DNA of 64,000 nt, from NCBI GenBank assembly GCA_025938935.1, contig JAPCWB010000001.1, forward strand, positions 2,604,001 to 2,668,000, in the 5' to 3' direction. Position 1 is the stretch's first letter. Every line of letters begins with the position of its first letter. Shown here one piece after another: positions 20,262 through 30,549 of the stretch. Below the pieces are notes generated by a model. It saw only the letters and a program-made list of their open reading frames with translations. It was not told where the DNA came from and ran no database searches. Position numbers and translations under genes: made by a program. Source of the DNA: Novosphingobium sp. MW5 (GTDB lineage: Bacteria > Pseudomonadota > Alphaproteobacteria > Sphingomonadales > Sphingomonadaceae).

Positions 20262-21377
20262 TCACGAAAGGCTGCGCCGCGTGCGGCTCCAGCGGTCGAC
20301 GGCCATCAATGTGCCGATGCAGATCATGTTGGTCATCATCGATGAACCGCCGTGGCTGACGAAGGGCAGGGGGATGCCGACGACCGGCGCCAGGCCCATC
20401 ACCATCATCAGGTTGATCGCCATGTAGAAGAACACCGTGCAGGTCATCCCGGCGGCGAGCAGCTGCGAGAACCGGTCAGGCGCGCGGGTCGACACGCGCA
20501 TGCCCCAGCGCAGAATGTGGATGAAAACCCCGATGACAAACAGGCCGCCCAGCAGGCCCCACTGCTCGGCCATGGTGGCGAAAACGAAGTCGGTGTGCGC
20601 CTCTGGCAAGTAGCCGAGCATGGACTGTGAGCCATTGCCAAAGCCTTTGCCGGTCAGGCCGCCTGAACCGATGGCGATCTTTGACTGAAGGATGTGGTAA
20701 CCGGTGCCGCTGGGATCCGCCTCGGGATCGAGAAACACGAACACGCGCTTGCGCTGGTAATCGTGGAGAAGGAAGAAAAAGGCGATGGGCGCCGCAACCA
20801 GGGCCGCCGCTCCGCCGGCCATGAACCATTTCAATGGCGGTCCCGCCAGGAAGACCACGACGATCGCGCCGAAACTGATAGCCAGGCCGGTGCCAAGGTC
20901 GGGCTGGAGCATGACCAGCACGGCCGGGACCGCCAGCAGGCCGAGCGCGGGGAACAGGGCCTTGAAATCTGCCGTCATCGATGGCGGCAGGTCCGAGTAG
21001 AAGCGCGCCATGACGAGTACGATGACCGGTTTCATCAACTCGGAAGGCTGCAATGTCATGAAGCCCAGGTTGAGCCAGCGCTGGCTGCCGCCGCCGATGC
21101 CGCCGATGAGTTCGACGAGTATCAGCAGCACGACGACCGCGATGTAGATCGGATAGGCCCCGAACTTGAAAACGTCTTTCGGTATCGACGCGATGACCAG
21201 CGCCATCACGAGGAAGACGCAGAACCGGATGAGGTGGCTCGCCGCCCAGGGCGACATGGAGCCGCCTGCTGCGGTGTAAAGCACCGAAGCTCCGAACATC
21301 ACCAGCGCGAACAACGGGATCAGCACGCGCCAGGGCTGGCGGGCGATCGGATCGGGTATGACATTGCGCCACATCAT
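20262..21377 (-). CDS. rodA: Rod shape-determining protein RodA (peptidoglycan glycosyltransferase)
   Basis: A SEDS-family lipid II polymerase of 371 aa with ten or so membrane helices, acting with PBP2 in lateral wall synthesis. Family signatures include GGSQRWLNLGFMTLQPSELMKP and the C-terminal GIPLPFVSHGGSSMMTNM. It is RodA rather than FtsW because of its place directly after mrdA in the mre cluster. The start is ATG 21377 (or the adjacent ATG 21374), overlapping the mrdA stop. It is the last gene of the operon. Confidence 0.95.
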   Translation of the reverse strand: MMWRNVIPDPIARQPWRVLIPLFALVMFGASVLYTAAGGSMSPWAASHLIRFCVFLVMALVIASIPKDVFKFGAYPIYIAVVVLLILVELIGGIGGGSQRWLNLGFMTLQPSELMKPVIVLVMARFYSDLPPSMTADFKALFPALGLLAVPAVLVMLQPDLGTGLAISFGAIVVVFLAGPPLKWFMAGGAAALVAAPIAFFFLLHDYQRKRVFVFLDPEADPSGTGYHILQSKIAIGSGGLTGKGFGNGSQSMLGYLPEAHTDFVFATMAEQWGLLGGLFVIGVFIHILRWGMRVSTRAPDRFSQLLAAGMTCTVFFYMAINLMMVMGLAPVVGIPLPFVSHGGSSMMTNMICIGTLMAVDRWSRTRRSLS

Positions 21378-23476
21378 TGCTGCGGCTCCGCAGGTGTCTC
21401 GGCAGCAGGGGACGGCGCGGGGGCGGGTGGCTGTTTAGCCTTGGCCGCGTCCGTCTCACTGCGCGGGATAATGACATCGTTGACGATCTTGTCGGAAGGC
21501 GTGGCCTCCTTTTCGGCCTTTGCCTTCGCCTCCTCTACCGCCCTGTCCCCGCCGACCTTGGCGGCTGAGGTGCCATAGGCGGCGCTGTAGGCGCGGTACT
21601 TGGCGGCCATGCGTTCGCTCGGCGTGCCACCCCAGCCCTTTTCCATTTCCAGCAGGGTGGCCCAGGCCTTGCCCGGATCGAACAGGTACGTGAAGACGTC
21701 CTTGGCAATCGGCGCCGCCGCCCGCGCGCCAAATGTACCGTGCTCGACCACCACCGAAATCGCATACTTCGGCTTGTCCGCCGGTGCATAGGCGACGAAC
21801 AGCGAGTGGTCGCGCGATTTCCAGTCTCCGACATGTCCGCGCGCGACGAGCGCCCGGACCTGCGCCGTTCCGGTCTTTCCAGCCATCTGGATATTGTCGA
21901 ACGGCAGCTTGCTGCCCACGCCCGTGCCTGATCCGTTGACCACATTGAACATGCCGTCATGAGCCACGGCGAGCTGCTCGGGCGTGAAGGGCAGGGCGGG
22001 GCCTAGTTGCAATTTCTGCCCGTGAATCAGCGAGGGCTGGACATTATTGCCGCTGGCGATGCGTGCCGTCATCACCGCCAGTTGAAGCGGTGAGACCGAG
22101 ACGTAGCCTTGCCCGATCGACGCGTTGAGCGAGTCCGCAGCGCTCCATTCCTGCTTGTAACGGCGCATCTTCCATTCGGCATCGGGGATCGTGCCATAGC
22201 GCTGCGAGGACACCGGCAGGTCGAACTTCTGGCCAAGCCCCAGCATTTTCGCCACCGGCGCAATTGCGTCGTAGCCCACGCGGTGCGCCATCGACCAGAA
22301 ATACGTATTGCAGCTGTGCTCAATTGCCTGCCGCATATCCACTGACCCGTGGACCGCGTCGCAGCGGAAAAAGCGGCTGCCGAGCCGGTAACCGCCGGGG
22401 CAGCCGACGCGCTCGGCGGGATCAACCCCGTGCAATTGCAGCGCCAGCGTGGCCATTGGCTTCATCGTCGAGCCGGGAGGATAAAGCCCGCGAAGGGCCT
22501 TGTTGAGCAGCGGGATATGGTCATCCTCGTTGAGCATCTTCCATTCGACCCGGCCAATGCCGCCGATGAAGCTGTTGGGATCGAAAGCCGGCATCGAGCA
22601 AAGCGCGAGGATTTCGCCCGTGTCGCAATCGATCACCGTTACCGCGGCCGATTCGAGGCCAATGCGACGCGAGGCAAAGTCCTGTAGCCCGCCATCGATG
22701 GTCAGCTTGATCGGATTGCCCTGCACGTCGTCGCGCATTTCAAGGTCGCGCACAACGCGTCCGCTCGCCGTTACCTCGGTCCGCCTTGCACCCGGAACAC
22801 CCCGCAGGGTCTGCTCAAACTGCTTCTCAAGCCCGTCCTTGCCAACCTTGTAGCCGGGCGTGATGAGCAGCGGATCGCGGTCCTTCTTGTACTCTTCCGC
22901 CGTTGCCGGGCCGACGTATCCGATCAGGTGGGCAACCGAAGGACCGGTCGGATAGAGCCGGGTAAAGCCACGCTGGGGCAGCACTCCGGGCAGTTCGGGA
23001 AGGCGCACATTGATCGCGTCGAACTGCGAACGCTCCATCTTCGCGCTGACTTCGACCGGCTGGAAACCCTGCGATTCTTCGATCTTGTCCTTAAGGTCCT
23101 GCAGCTTTTCCGGCGTCAGACTCAGGATCTGGCCAAGCTGGCCCAGCGTGGCGTTCAGGTCCGGAACGCGCTCAGGAATAAGGTCGACGCGGTAATACTG
23201 CTGGTTGGCAGCCAGGGTCTGGTTATGGCGATCAAGGATCAGGCCACGGCGGGGCGGAATCAGGCTGAGGTTGACGCGGTTACTCTCCGCCAGCGTCTTG
23301 AAATGCTCATTCTCGGCTATGGCAATCCAGGTCATGCGCGTGGCCAGCAGTACGCCGACCCCTGCCTGCAAGCCGCCGATCACCATGGCGCGGCGATCGA
23401 ACGAATTGGCCAGCTGGCCGCTGGTAATGTGCTTCTGGGTGCGCTGGCTGAACCGCTCGCGAAAGCGCTTGAACAT
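21374..23476 (-). CDS. mrdA: Penicillin-binding protein 2 (MrdA), D,D-transpeptidase of the elongasome
   Basis: Class B PBP of 700 aa that cross-links side-wall peptidoglycan together with RodA. One N-terminal membrane anchor (about residues 27-45) is followed by the dimerisation domain. The transpeptidase domain contains the active-site Ser in GSTMKP (near residue 335), the SCNT motif (HSCNTYFWSMAHRVG) and KTGTAQV near residue 530. The C-terminal 60 residues are a charged Pro/Ala-rich tail. ATG 23476 overlaps the mreD stop as TGATG, which settles the start. Confidence 0.95.
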   Translation of the reverse strand: MFKRFRERFSQRTQKHITSGQLANSFDRRAMVIGGLQAGVGVLLATRMTWIAIAENEHFKTLAESNRVNLSLIPPRRGLILDRHNQTLAANQQYYRVDLIPERVPDLNATLGQLGQILSLTPEKLQDLKDKIEESQGFQPVEVSAKMERSQFDAINVRLPELPGVLPQRGFTRLYPTGPSVAHLIGYVGPATAEEYKKDRDPLLITPGYKVGKDGLEKQFEQTLRGVPGARRTEVTASGRVVRDLEMRDDVQGNPIKLTIDGGLQDFASRRIGLESAAVTVIDCDTGEILALCSMPAFDPNSFIGGIGRVEWKMLNEDDHIPLLNKALRGLYPPGSTMKPMATLALQLHGVDPAERVGCPGGYRLGSRFFRCDAVHGSVDMRQAIEHSCNTYFWSMAHRVGYDAIAPVAKMLGLGQKFDLPVSSQRYGTIPDAEWKMRRYKQEWSAADSLNASIGQGYVSVSPLQLAVMTARIASGNNVQPSLIHGQKLQLGPALPFTPEQLAVAHDGMFNVVNGSGTGVGSKLPFDNIQMAGKTGTAQVRALVARGHVGDWKSRDHSLFVAYAPADKPKYAISVVVEHGTFGARAAAPIAKDVFTYLFDPGKAWATLLEMEKGWGGTPSERMAAKYRAYSAAYGTSAAKVGGDRAVEEAKAKAEKEATPSDKIVNDVIIPRSETDAAKAKQPPAPAPSPAAETPAEPQQ

Positions 23477-24033
23477 CACTGGATGCTCCGGAACCGCACG
23501 AGGCGAAGGCGGTCGCACCAGGCGGCAAAACGGCCAACCAGCGGAAACAGCAGCGCGGAAGCTAGCACCTGGAACAGGACCGGTGTCGGCATGACGGTGA
23601 TTTCCGCGTGCTTCAGGATCAGGCAGCCGAACAGGATATAGGCCGTTACCATTACCGAGCCGGCAAGCCAGTCAACCAGCACGCCGCGCCAGGGATAGCG
23701 CGCTTCGAGCAATTCCATGCCGATCAGCGTGACCGACCAGAGCAGGATCCCGCTGCCCAGCGGCATGCCTGAGTAGAGGTCGTCGAACAGGCCCAGCGGC
23801 AGGCCTGCCCAGACCGGCAGGACTCCGGGGCGCACCTGCCGCCATGCGACCAGCATCAGGTAGCCAAAGGGCGGTAGTACCGGCGCTGAAAAGATCGACA
23901 GCCACTGCGGCACGACCGAGGCCAGCATGATCGACAGCCAGGGCATGGCATTCGCCAGGATTGGCGAGTGCGCGCGATTGATTTCCTTGCGGTACCGGCG
24001 CTGGGGGAAGAGCGGCGGGCGACTGGCCATCAC
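23476..24033 (-). CDS. mreD: Rod shape-determining protein MreD
   Basis: An integral membrane protein of 185 aa (or 184 from the second ATG at 24030) with five or six hydrophobic helices. It belongs to the elongasome that connects MreB filaments to wall synthases. Similarity is seen in the PVWAGLPLGLFDDLYSGMPLGSGILLWS stretch typical of MreD. The family is poorly conserved, so placement between mreC and mrdA is part of the evidence. The first ATG overlaps the mreC stop. Confidence 0.9.
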   Translation of the reverse strand: MMASRPPLFPQRRYRKEINRAHSPILANAMPWLSIMLASVVPQWLSIFSAPVLPPFGYLMLVAWRQVRPGVLPVWAGLPLGLFDDLYSGMPLGSGILLWSVTLIGMELLEARYPWRGVLVDWLAGSVMVTAYILFGCLILKHAEITVMPTPVLFQVLASALLFPLVGRFAAWCDRLRLVRFRSIQ

Positions 24034-24932
24034 TTCTTCGCCGGGGCTGGAGGCGGGGTGGAGCTGACTGATGCATCAGGCATGCCGAGGGCGGCGACGT
24101 AAACCGGCTCCACCAGCACGAACTCGCTGGCGGCCGGATCGCTGAGTACGCGCGCGATCGCCCCGTCGGCCGTCTGCTTGATGACCACAGCGACCGCAAT
24201 CCCGGGGCGGTAAAGCCCGCCGGAGCCGGAGGTGACGAAAACGTCGCCGGGCTTCAGCGGATTGATGCCCAGGTTGACCAGTTCAAGCCGCATGGTGCCA
24301 TCGCCCGCGCCGCGCGCGGTTGCGAAGATGCCGTCGGTCGCGCGGCGTACCGGGACGACGCTCTCGCTATCCGTGATCAGAAGGACTCGCGACGTGGCGC
24401 GCGACACTTCGAGCACGCGGCCGACGAGGCCCAACGGCGAACGCACCGGCATGCCGGTCTTGACCCCAGAGGAGGCACCGGCAGACAGTGTGGCAAACCG
24501 GCGCTGGCTGGAGCCGGTGGAGGAAATCAATTGCGCGCGGGCAACTTCCGTCACGCCTTCGAGCGGAATATTCATCAGCGCCTTGAGGCGCCGGTTTTCC
24601 TCGGCGAGGGCAGCAGCTTCGGCAAGGCGGACGCGGTTGACCTCGGCTTCATGCTCGAGCCTTGCGACACGGCTGCCACGGGTGAAATAGCCGCCAATGG
24701 TATCGAAAAAGCCGCTGCCTTCGGACCTGGCAGTTGCGGTGGCGCTGGCCATCGGCTTGGTTGCATCCGAGGCAACGCCGCGCAGGCTGGAAAAAGCGGT
24801 GGGATCGATGAAGGAGACGATCAGCAGCGCACCGCCCAGCAGCGCGCCGACGATTGCGGCAATATAGCCGAAAAAGGTCGTGTACTGCGCCCGCTTGGAA
24901 AAGCCGGTGCGCCGGTTGCTCGGCGGCGCCAT
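24030..24932 (-). CDS. mreC: Rod shape-determining protein MreC
   Basis: Bitopic inner-membrane scaffold of the elongasome, 300 aa. A short cytoplasmic N-terminus precedes a membrane helix (about residues 20-40). A periplasmic coiled coil (about 75-105, rich in Glu, Arg and Leu) leads into the beta-barrel domain with RFATLSAGASSGVKTGMPV and VFVTSGSGGLYRPGI. The C-terminus is Pro/Ala-rich. It starts 78 bases after mreB and overlaps mreD by four bases. Confidence 0.94.
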   Translation of the reverse strand: MAPPSNRRTGFSKRAQYTTFFGYIAAIVGALLGGALLIVSFIDPTAFSSLRGVASDATKPMASATATARSEGSGFFDTIGGYFTRGSRVARLEHEAEVNRVRLAEAAALAEENRRLKALMNIPLEGVTEVARAQLISSTGSSQRRFATLSAGASSGVKTGMPVRSPLGLVGRVLEVSRATSRVLLITDSESVVPVRRATDGIFATARGAGDGTMRLELVNLGINPLKPGDVFVTSGSGGLYRPGIAVAVVIKQTADGAIARVLSDPAASEFVLVEPVYVAALGMPDASVSSTPPPAPAKK

Positions 24933-25010
24933 GCGCCACTCCTTCCGCTATTCCCGGCGACCCTGCCTCCAGCCCCTCCAGATGCTGCGGTCGCCGTACT
25001 CCCCAACAAA

Positions 25011-26072
<1,062 letters not shown>

Positions 26073-26245
26073 TTATCAGACTGTTAACCGCATTCTCAGC
26101 GGTGCCAGTCAGGCGGCCGAAAGACGGGGAAGGCCGCCCATTAGCGCATGCCATTTGGAAAGGCCAAAATTTTGTTCAGCTAGCCACAGATTCCGCCGCG
26201 CTCCGCCTCGAAATCTCGTCGCTTCACCGCTAGGCTTTCCGCGCA

Positions 26246-28039
26246 ATGCCAGTGATCCGCCGCCTGCCCGAAAATCTTGTAAACCGCATCGCCGCTGGCG
26301 AGGTGGTCGAACGTCCGGCGGCGGCGCTGAAAGAGCTGGTCGAAAACGCCATCGATGCGGGATCGACCAACATCAGCGTGCGCTTGTCGAGCGGCGGGCT
26401 GGACCTGATCGAGGTGACTGACGACGGCTGCGGCATTGATCCGGCAGAGATGGAACTGGCACTCGAACGCCATGCCACATCGAAGCTGCCCGACGAGGCG
26501 ATCGAACTGGTCGCCACGCTGGGCTTTCGCGGCGAGGCCTTGCCCTCGATCGCCTCGGTCGCCAAGCTTACCATCGAAAGCCGCGTTCGGGGCAAGGACA
26601 GCGGCTGGATGCGCGTGGTCGATCACGGCAAGCTGGCCGAGGAAGGCCCCGCGGCACTTCCGCCCGGAACCCGCATCCGGGTCGAAAACCTGTTTGCGCA
26701 GGTGCCCGCGCGGCGGAAATTCCTGCGCTCGGCGCGTTCTGAATATGCTGCCTGCCTCGATGTCGTGCGGCGGCTAGCCATGGCGCGGCCCGATATCGGC
26801 TTTACCCTTGAACACGATGGCCGCCGCGCGCTTGCAGTCCAACCCGGCGAGGCGCTGGCCGAACGCGTGGCGCGGATCGTGGCGCGCGAACTCGCAGACA
26901 ACGGCGTCGCGGTGGAGATCGAGCGCGGCGACATGCGGCTGACGGGGGTGGCGGGCCTGCCGACCTACAATCGCGGCGTTGCCGATCACCAGTACCTGTT
27001 CGTCAACGGCCGTCCGGTGAAGGACCGGCTGCTGATCGGAGCGGTGAGGGGCGCCTATTCAGACATGCTGGCGCGGGACCGCCATGCCGTGCTGGCGCTG
27101 TTCCTCGACCTGCCGCCGCAGGATGTCGACGTGAATGTCCACCCGGCCAAGACGGAGGTCCGCTTCCGCGACCCCGCTTTCGTGCGCGGCTTCATCGTCG
27201 GCGGGCTAAGGCAAGCGCTCGACAGCGGCGACCGGCGCAGCGCACAGGCCCCCGCTGCTTCCGCCATGGCGCAGTGGCAGGTCGAACCCGTGCGCCCCGA
27301 ACCGACGCTCGGCTCGCTGTTCGCCCGCGAATATTCCGCGCCGCAGACGCGGGTCAGCGATGCCGGGCAGGTGTGGCGCGGCTATGAGGAGGCCGTCATG
27401 GCCCCGCCGATGGCCCGCGCCGAAATGGCGGAGGACCAGCCCATCGAGGCCCAGCAGTTCCCGCTCGGCGTGGCGCGCGGGCAGGTGGCCGGCACCTATA
27501 TCGTCGCCGAGGCCGAGGACGGCCTGATCATCGTCGACCAGCACGCCGCGCACGAACGGCTGGTGCTGGAACGGCTCAAAGCCGCCGGTGCGGGCGACAC
27601 GATGACCAACGCGCAGGCCCTGCTGATCCCCGAAGTCGTGGAACTGGACGAACCCGCCTGCGACCGCCTCGAGAACCGCGCCGAAGACTTCGCGCGGCTT
27701 GGCCTGACGCTCGAACGCTTCGGCCCGGACGCGATGCTGGTCCGCTCGGTGCCCTCGGTGCTGGCAAAGGGCGACGTCCACGCGCTGGTCCGCGACATTG
27801 CCGATGACCTTGCCCAGAACGGCGATGCCCTGCTGCTCGGCGAGAGGCTCGACCTCGTGCTGGCGACCATGGCCTGCCACGGATCGGTGCGGGCAGGGCG
27901 CTCGCTGTCCGTGGCCGAAATGAACGCGCTGCTGCGCGAGATGGAACGCACGCCGAGGTCGGGGCAGTGCAACCATGGCCGGCCGACTTGGGTCAAGCTG
28001 GCGCTGGGTGATGTGGAGAAGCTGTTTGGGCGAAAATAG
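26246..28039 (+). CDS. mutL: DNA mismatch repair protein MutL
   Basis: Matchmaker ATPase of mismatch repair, 597 aa, working with MutS. The GHKL ATPase domain shows ENAIDAGSTNISV, DDGCGI and TLGFRGEALPSIASV. The transducer domain follows to about residue 330. After a Pro/Ala-rich linker, the C-terminal dimerisation domain holds the metal-binding DQHAAHERLVLE near residue 432, so this MutL is of the endonuclease-proficient type. It is divergent from mreB across a 188-base region. Two lower-GC genes follow it, the first overlapping its end. Confidence 0.96.
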   Translation: MPVIRRLPENLVNRIAAGEVVERPAAALKELVENAIDAGSTNISVRLSSGGLDLIEVTDDGCGIDPAEMELALERHATSKLPDEAIELVATLGFRGEALPSIASVAKLTIESRVRGKDSGWMRVVDHGKLAEEGPAALPPGTRIRVENLFAQVPARRKFLRSARSEYAACLDVVRRLAMARPDIGFTLEHDGRRALAVQPGEALAERVARIVARELADNGVAVEIERGDMRLTGVAGLPTYNRGVADHQYLFVNGRPVKDRLLIGAVRGAYSDMLARDRHAVLALFLDLPPQDVDVNVHPAKTEVRFRDPAFVRGFIVGGLRQALDSGDRRSAQAPAASAMAQWQVEPVRPEPTLGSLFAREYSAPQTRVSDAGQVWRGYEEAVMAPPMARAEMAEDQPIEAQQFPLGVARGQVAGTYIVAEAEDGLIIVDQHAAHERLVLERLKAAGAGDTMTNAQALLIPEVVELDEPACDRLENRAEDFARLGLTLERFGPDAMLVRSVPSVLAKGDVHALVRDIADDLAQNGDALLLGERLDLVLATMACHGSVRAGRSLSVAEMNALLREMERTPRSGQCNHGRPTWVKLALGDVEKLFGRK

Positions 28040-28256
28040 AGTCCGCGCTGCTGTTCTTGCGTTGCTGATTTTCCCATTCTTGGGATTTATCGTGCTTTAT
28101 TCGGCCGATGCGGGATGTTTCATCTGCTTTGACGGACAAAGTCGCGGCGAAGCGTTGGAGCGTTGGGTCAACCTTGGTTTGGCGTTTGGTTTGATGCTGC
28201 TTTGTACGACTTGGATTATTAGTAAGGTACGGAAAAAGCGCGGCGACCGAGAATGA
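28026..28256 (+). CDS. Hypothetical small membrane protein (two helices), low GC
   Basis: About 76 aa with two hydrophobic helices (AAVLALLIFPFLGFIVLYS and GLAFGLMLLCTTWIISKV) separated by a loop with two Cys in a CFICF stretch. I place the start at TTG 28026, which has GGAGAA at 28015-28020; ATG 28011 is an alternative. Either way it overlaps mutL. Base composition is clearly more AT-rich than mutL. I do not recognise the family, and the gene could be a recent acquisition or an orphan paired with the next gene. Confidence 0.55.
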   Translation: MGENRVRAAVLALLIFPFLGFIVLYSADAGCFICFDGQSRGEALERWVNLGLAFGLMLLCTTWIISKVRKKRGDRE

Positions 28257-28296
28257 CCCCACTGCCGTACTCTCCAAAGCTAGAAGAGCATGAAAT

Positions 28297-28629
28297 ATGG
28301 TGGTCGAAATCTTCGAAGGGTCCGACCTTGTCGGCACCGGTCAAATATATGCGCTCGATCCAGGAATGGGTGTCGCGACGGCATATTTTGCGCCTACTTC
28401 CGCGTACGATTGTGAACGTCATGCGAACGTAGTGGATGGCGAGTATCTCGGAGACCGAACTTCGATTTTGACAGCACGGTTAGCCGATGGCGGCGAGATT
28501 ATCACCTGCAATGCCATTTCTATTATGGATTTCCCGACCCTATACGAGTGTGAAATTCAACTTATCGGAATCGACGAGCCGCCTTTCGCAGACCTTTTCG
28601 GCGAGCACCCTGAATACAAGGATTACTGA
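28297..28629 (+). CDS. Hypothetical 110-aa protein, low GC
   Basis: A small acidic cytoplasmic protein with beta-rich character (VVEIFEGSDLVGTGQIYALDPGMGVATAYF at the start and an acidic tail). It has no signal peptide, membrane helix or known motif. It starts 40 bases after the small membrane protein gene and shares its AT-rich composition, unlike the surrounding core genes. Its size and charge recall immunity-type proteins, but no toxin is next to it, so that is speculation. Confidence 0.6.
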   Translation: MVVEIFEGSDLVGTGQIYALDPGMGVATAYFAPTSAYDCERHANVVDGEYLGDRTSILTARLADGGEIITCNAISIMDFPTLYECEIQLIGIDEPPFADLFGEHPEYKDY

Positions 28630-28645
28630 GGCTAAGTTGGGCCTA

Positions 28646-29095
28646 TTAATCTTTCGGCCTCACCCGCACAAAAGCATTCGCCTCATAGCTCAGCACCGCC
28701 TCACCATTCTGGTTCAGCGTGCGCACCCGTGTCCGAAAAATGCCCATGTCGGGCTTTGATGCACTGACCCGCTTTTCCAGCACTTCGCGTTCGCAGGTCA
28801 GCGTGTCGCCGGGATAGACCGGCTTCAGGAAGCGCAGTTCGTCGATGCCCGGCGAACCCAAGCCCTGATGCCCGCGCTCGTCCTGATAGGCCACAATCAT
28901 CGCCATGGTCATGCCGCAGGTGTGCCAACCGCTCGCCGCCACGCGACCGAAATGGGTCTGCGCGGCGGCGGCGTCATCGAGGTGGAACGGCTGGGGATCG
29001 TATTTCCGGGCGAAATCGAGCACTTCTTCACGCGTCACCGCGTAGGAGCCGAAACGTTCGACTTTGCCCAGTTCCAGATCCTCGAACCATTCCAT
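28646..29095 (-). CDS. MaoC family dehydratase
   Basis: A hot-dog-fold (R)-enoyl-CoA hydratase-like protein of 149 aa. The hydratase signature YDPQPFHLDDAAAAQTHFGRVAASGWHTC carries the catalytic Asp and His, and YPGDTLTCEREVLEKR is typical of MaoC. It probably acts in fatty acid or branched-chain acyl-CoA metabolism. ATG 29095 gives the family length. It ends 16 bases from the convergent low-GC gene and lies four bases downstream of the beta-barrel gene, so it may be read with the metal operon. Confidence 0.92.
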   Translation of the reverse strand: MEWFEDLELGKVERFGSYAVTREEVLDFARKYDPQPFHLDDAAAAQTHFGRVAASGWHTCGMTMAMIVAYQDERGHQGLGSPGIDELRFLKPVYPGDTLTCEREVLEKRVSASKPDMGIFRTRVRTLNQNGEAVLSYEANAFVRVRPKD

Positions 29096-29099
29096 GCAT

Positions 29100-30497
29100 T
29101 TAGTGTCCCAGCGAGAGTTTCGCGAAGAACGTATAGCCCATCGGCGACTTCCCGTAATAGGGATCGAGCGCGGAGGGCTTGACATAGGCTGCCACGCTTC
29201 CGCCAAGTGCGAGCTGGAACGTGTCACCCAGCGGAATCCGCCGCGCGTAGCCTGCCTGGAACTTGCTGACGCGGAACTTCACGTCGTGCAGCGGATCGTG
29301 GTGATCGGGGAACAGCTCGTCATTGGCGACATTTTCGAAGCGGCCGAACAGCACGTTCTTGGCGTCGAGTTTCCAGTTCACCTCGCCAAGCCAGGCCGAG
29401 AGCGTTTCACCCGGCACGCGCTTCTTGGCGCTGTAGGCGAGCATGGCCGAGACGGCGCTGCTGGCATAGTGCGCCGAGGCGGTGAAGCGGTGCTCGTTCT
29501 CACCGGGGTGGACGGCCTCGGGCTCCTTGATTTCGCCATAGCTCGCCTGAATTGCCCAATTGGGCGTCGGATTGAGCGTGCCGCGCACGGACCAGGAATC
29601 GAGCTTCGGCGTTTCGATGTTCCAGCGATGCTCATCAGGCTCACGCCCGCGGAAGGCGGAGGCTTCGATCTGCCATGTGTTTCCGGCAAGACCCGCCGTG
29701 ACGACGCCATAGGTAATGTGAGTCGAATCGAACCAGTGGTGCGCGATGGGCGGCTCGGGATTATAGGCCGCAGAGCCGCGATGCATGAAAGCCGAAGGGC
29801 CGAGCGCGGGTTCGCCAACCGGGCCGCCATAGAGGAACAGGCGGGTCTGATCGCCAATGTTGAAGTCCACCCGCGCCGCCAGCTCCATGAACAGGTCATG
29901 CGGGTGCTGGCGATCGACCAGAGGCAGGCCGCCCGCAGTCTCTCCGGTGGCGAACAGGTTGGGATAGCCTTCGGCGTCCATTGCCGGCTCAAGGCTCATC
30001 ATGGTCTTCAGCTGGATACGGCCCCATTCGGGCTCGGTCTGGGCAACGGCCATCAGCATCGAGGTCGAGTAGAACTTGTCATCGCCGCGCGGGCCGGTGG
30101 CCTTGGTGTACTTGGCCGAAACGTCGCCGTGGAGCATGACCATCCAGTTGCCGGTGCCCAGGTGCAGGCCGTGCATGCCGCCTTCGAGCGCGGGGAGGCG
30201 GGCGGTGCCGGAGCCTTCGGCGGGGATCGGTTTCCTTATTTCTGCTGGTTCATTCAAGATCGCTTGAACTGCTTCGTTAACCTTCTTTTGTCTGGAGTGG
30301 TGGTGCCCCGACATGTCCATGCCGGACATGTCGTGGCCGGCATGCGGATCGGTGGCCGGAGCGGGATTGGGAGCAGGGGCGGGCGCAGGTGTTTGTGCGG
30401 GAGTGTGCTCGCCATGGTCATGCTCATGGTTCTGGGCATATGCCGGAACGGCTAACGAGGCGGCGCAGGCGAGCGCCGCGATGCGGGTAAACTTCAT
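29100..30497 (-). CDS. Outer-membrane beta-barrel protein with His/Met-rich N-terminus
   Basis: A 465-aa secreted protein with signal peptide cleaved after AYA (residue 21). A His/Met/Asp-rich segment (about 23-70, with HDMSGMDMSGHHH) is a likely copper-binding site. The remaining 370 residues have alternating aromatic and polar residues and a C-terminal beta-strand ending in FFAKLSLGH, as expected of an outer-membrane barrel. No firm family name can be given. It shares the minus strand with a His-rich small protein and a glutaredoxin/MauE protein controlled by a MerR-type promoter. A role in metal handling or efflux is inferred. Confidence 0.75.
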   Translation of the reverse strand: MKFTRIAALACAASLAVPAYAQNHEHDHGEHTPAQTPAPAPAPNPAPATDPHAGHDMSGMDMSGHHHSRQKKVNEAVQAILNEPAEIRKPIPAEGSGTARLPALEGGMHGLHLGTGNWMVMLHGDVSAKYTKATGPRGDDKFYSTSMLMAVAQTEPEWGRIQLKTMMSLEPAMDAEGYPNLFATGETAGGLPLVDRQHPHDLFMELAARVDFNIGDQTRLFLYGGPVGEPALGPSAFMHRGSAAYNPEPPIAHHWFDSTHITYGVVTAGLAGNTWQIEASAFRGREPDEHRWNIETPKLDSWSVRGTLNPTPNWAIQASYGEIKEPEAVHPGENEHRFTASAHYASSAVSAMLAYSAKKRVPGETLSAWLGEVNWKLDAKNVLFGRFENVANDELFPDHHDPLHDVKFRVSKFQAGYARRIPLGDTFQLALGGSVAAYVKPSALDPYYGKSPMGYTFFAKLSLGH

Positions 30498-30549
30498 CGG
30501 AAATATCCTGTTTTGATTGCGGGAAGTGCCGCAGGTTGCGGCAAGGCAA

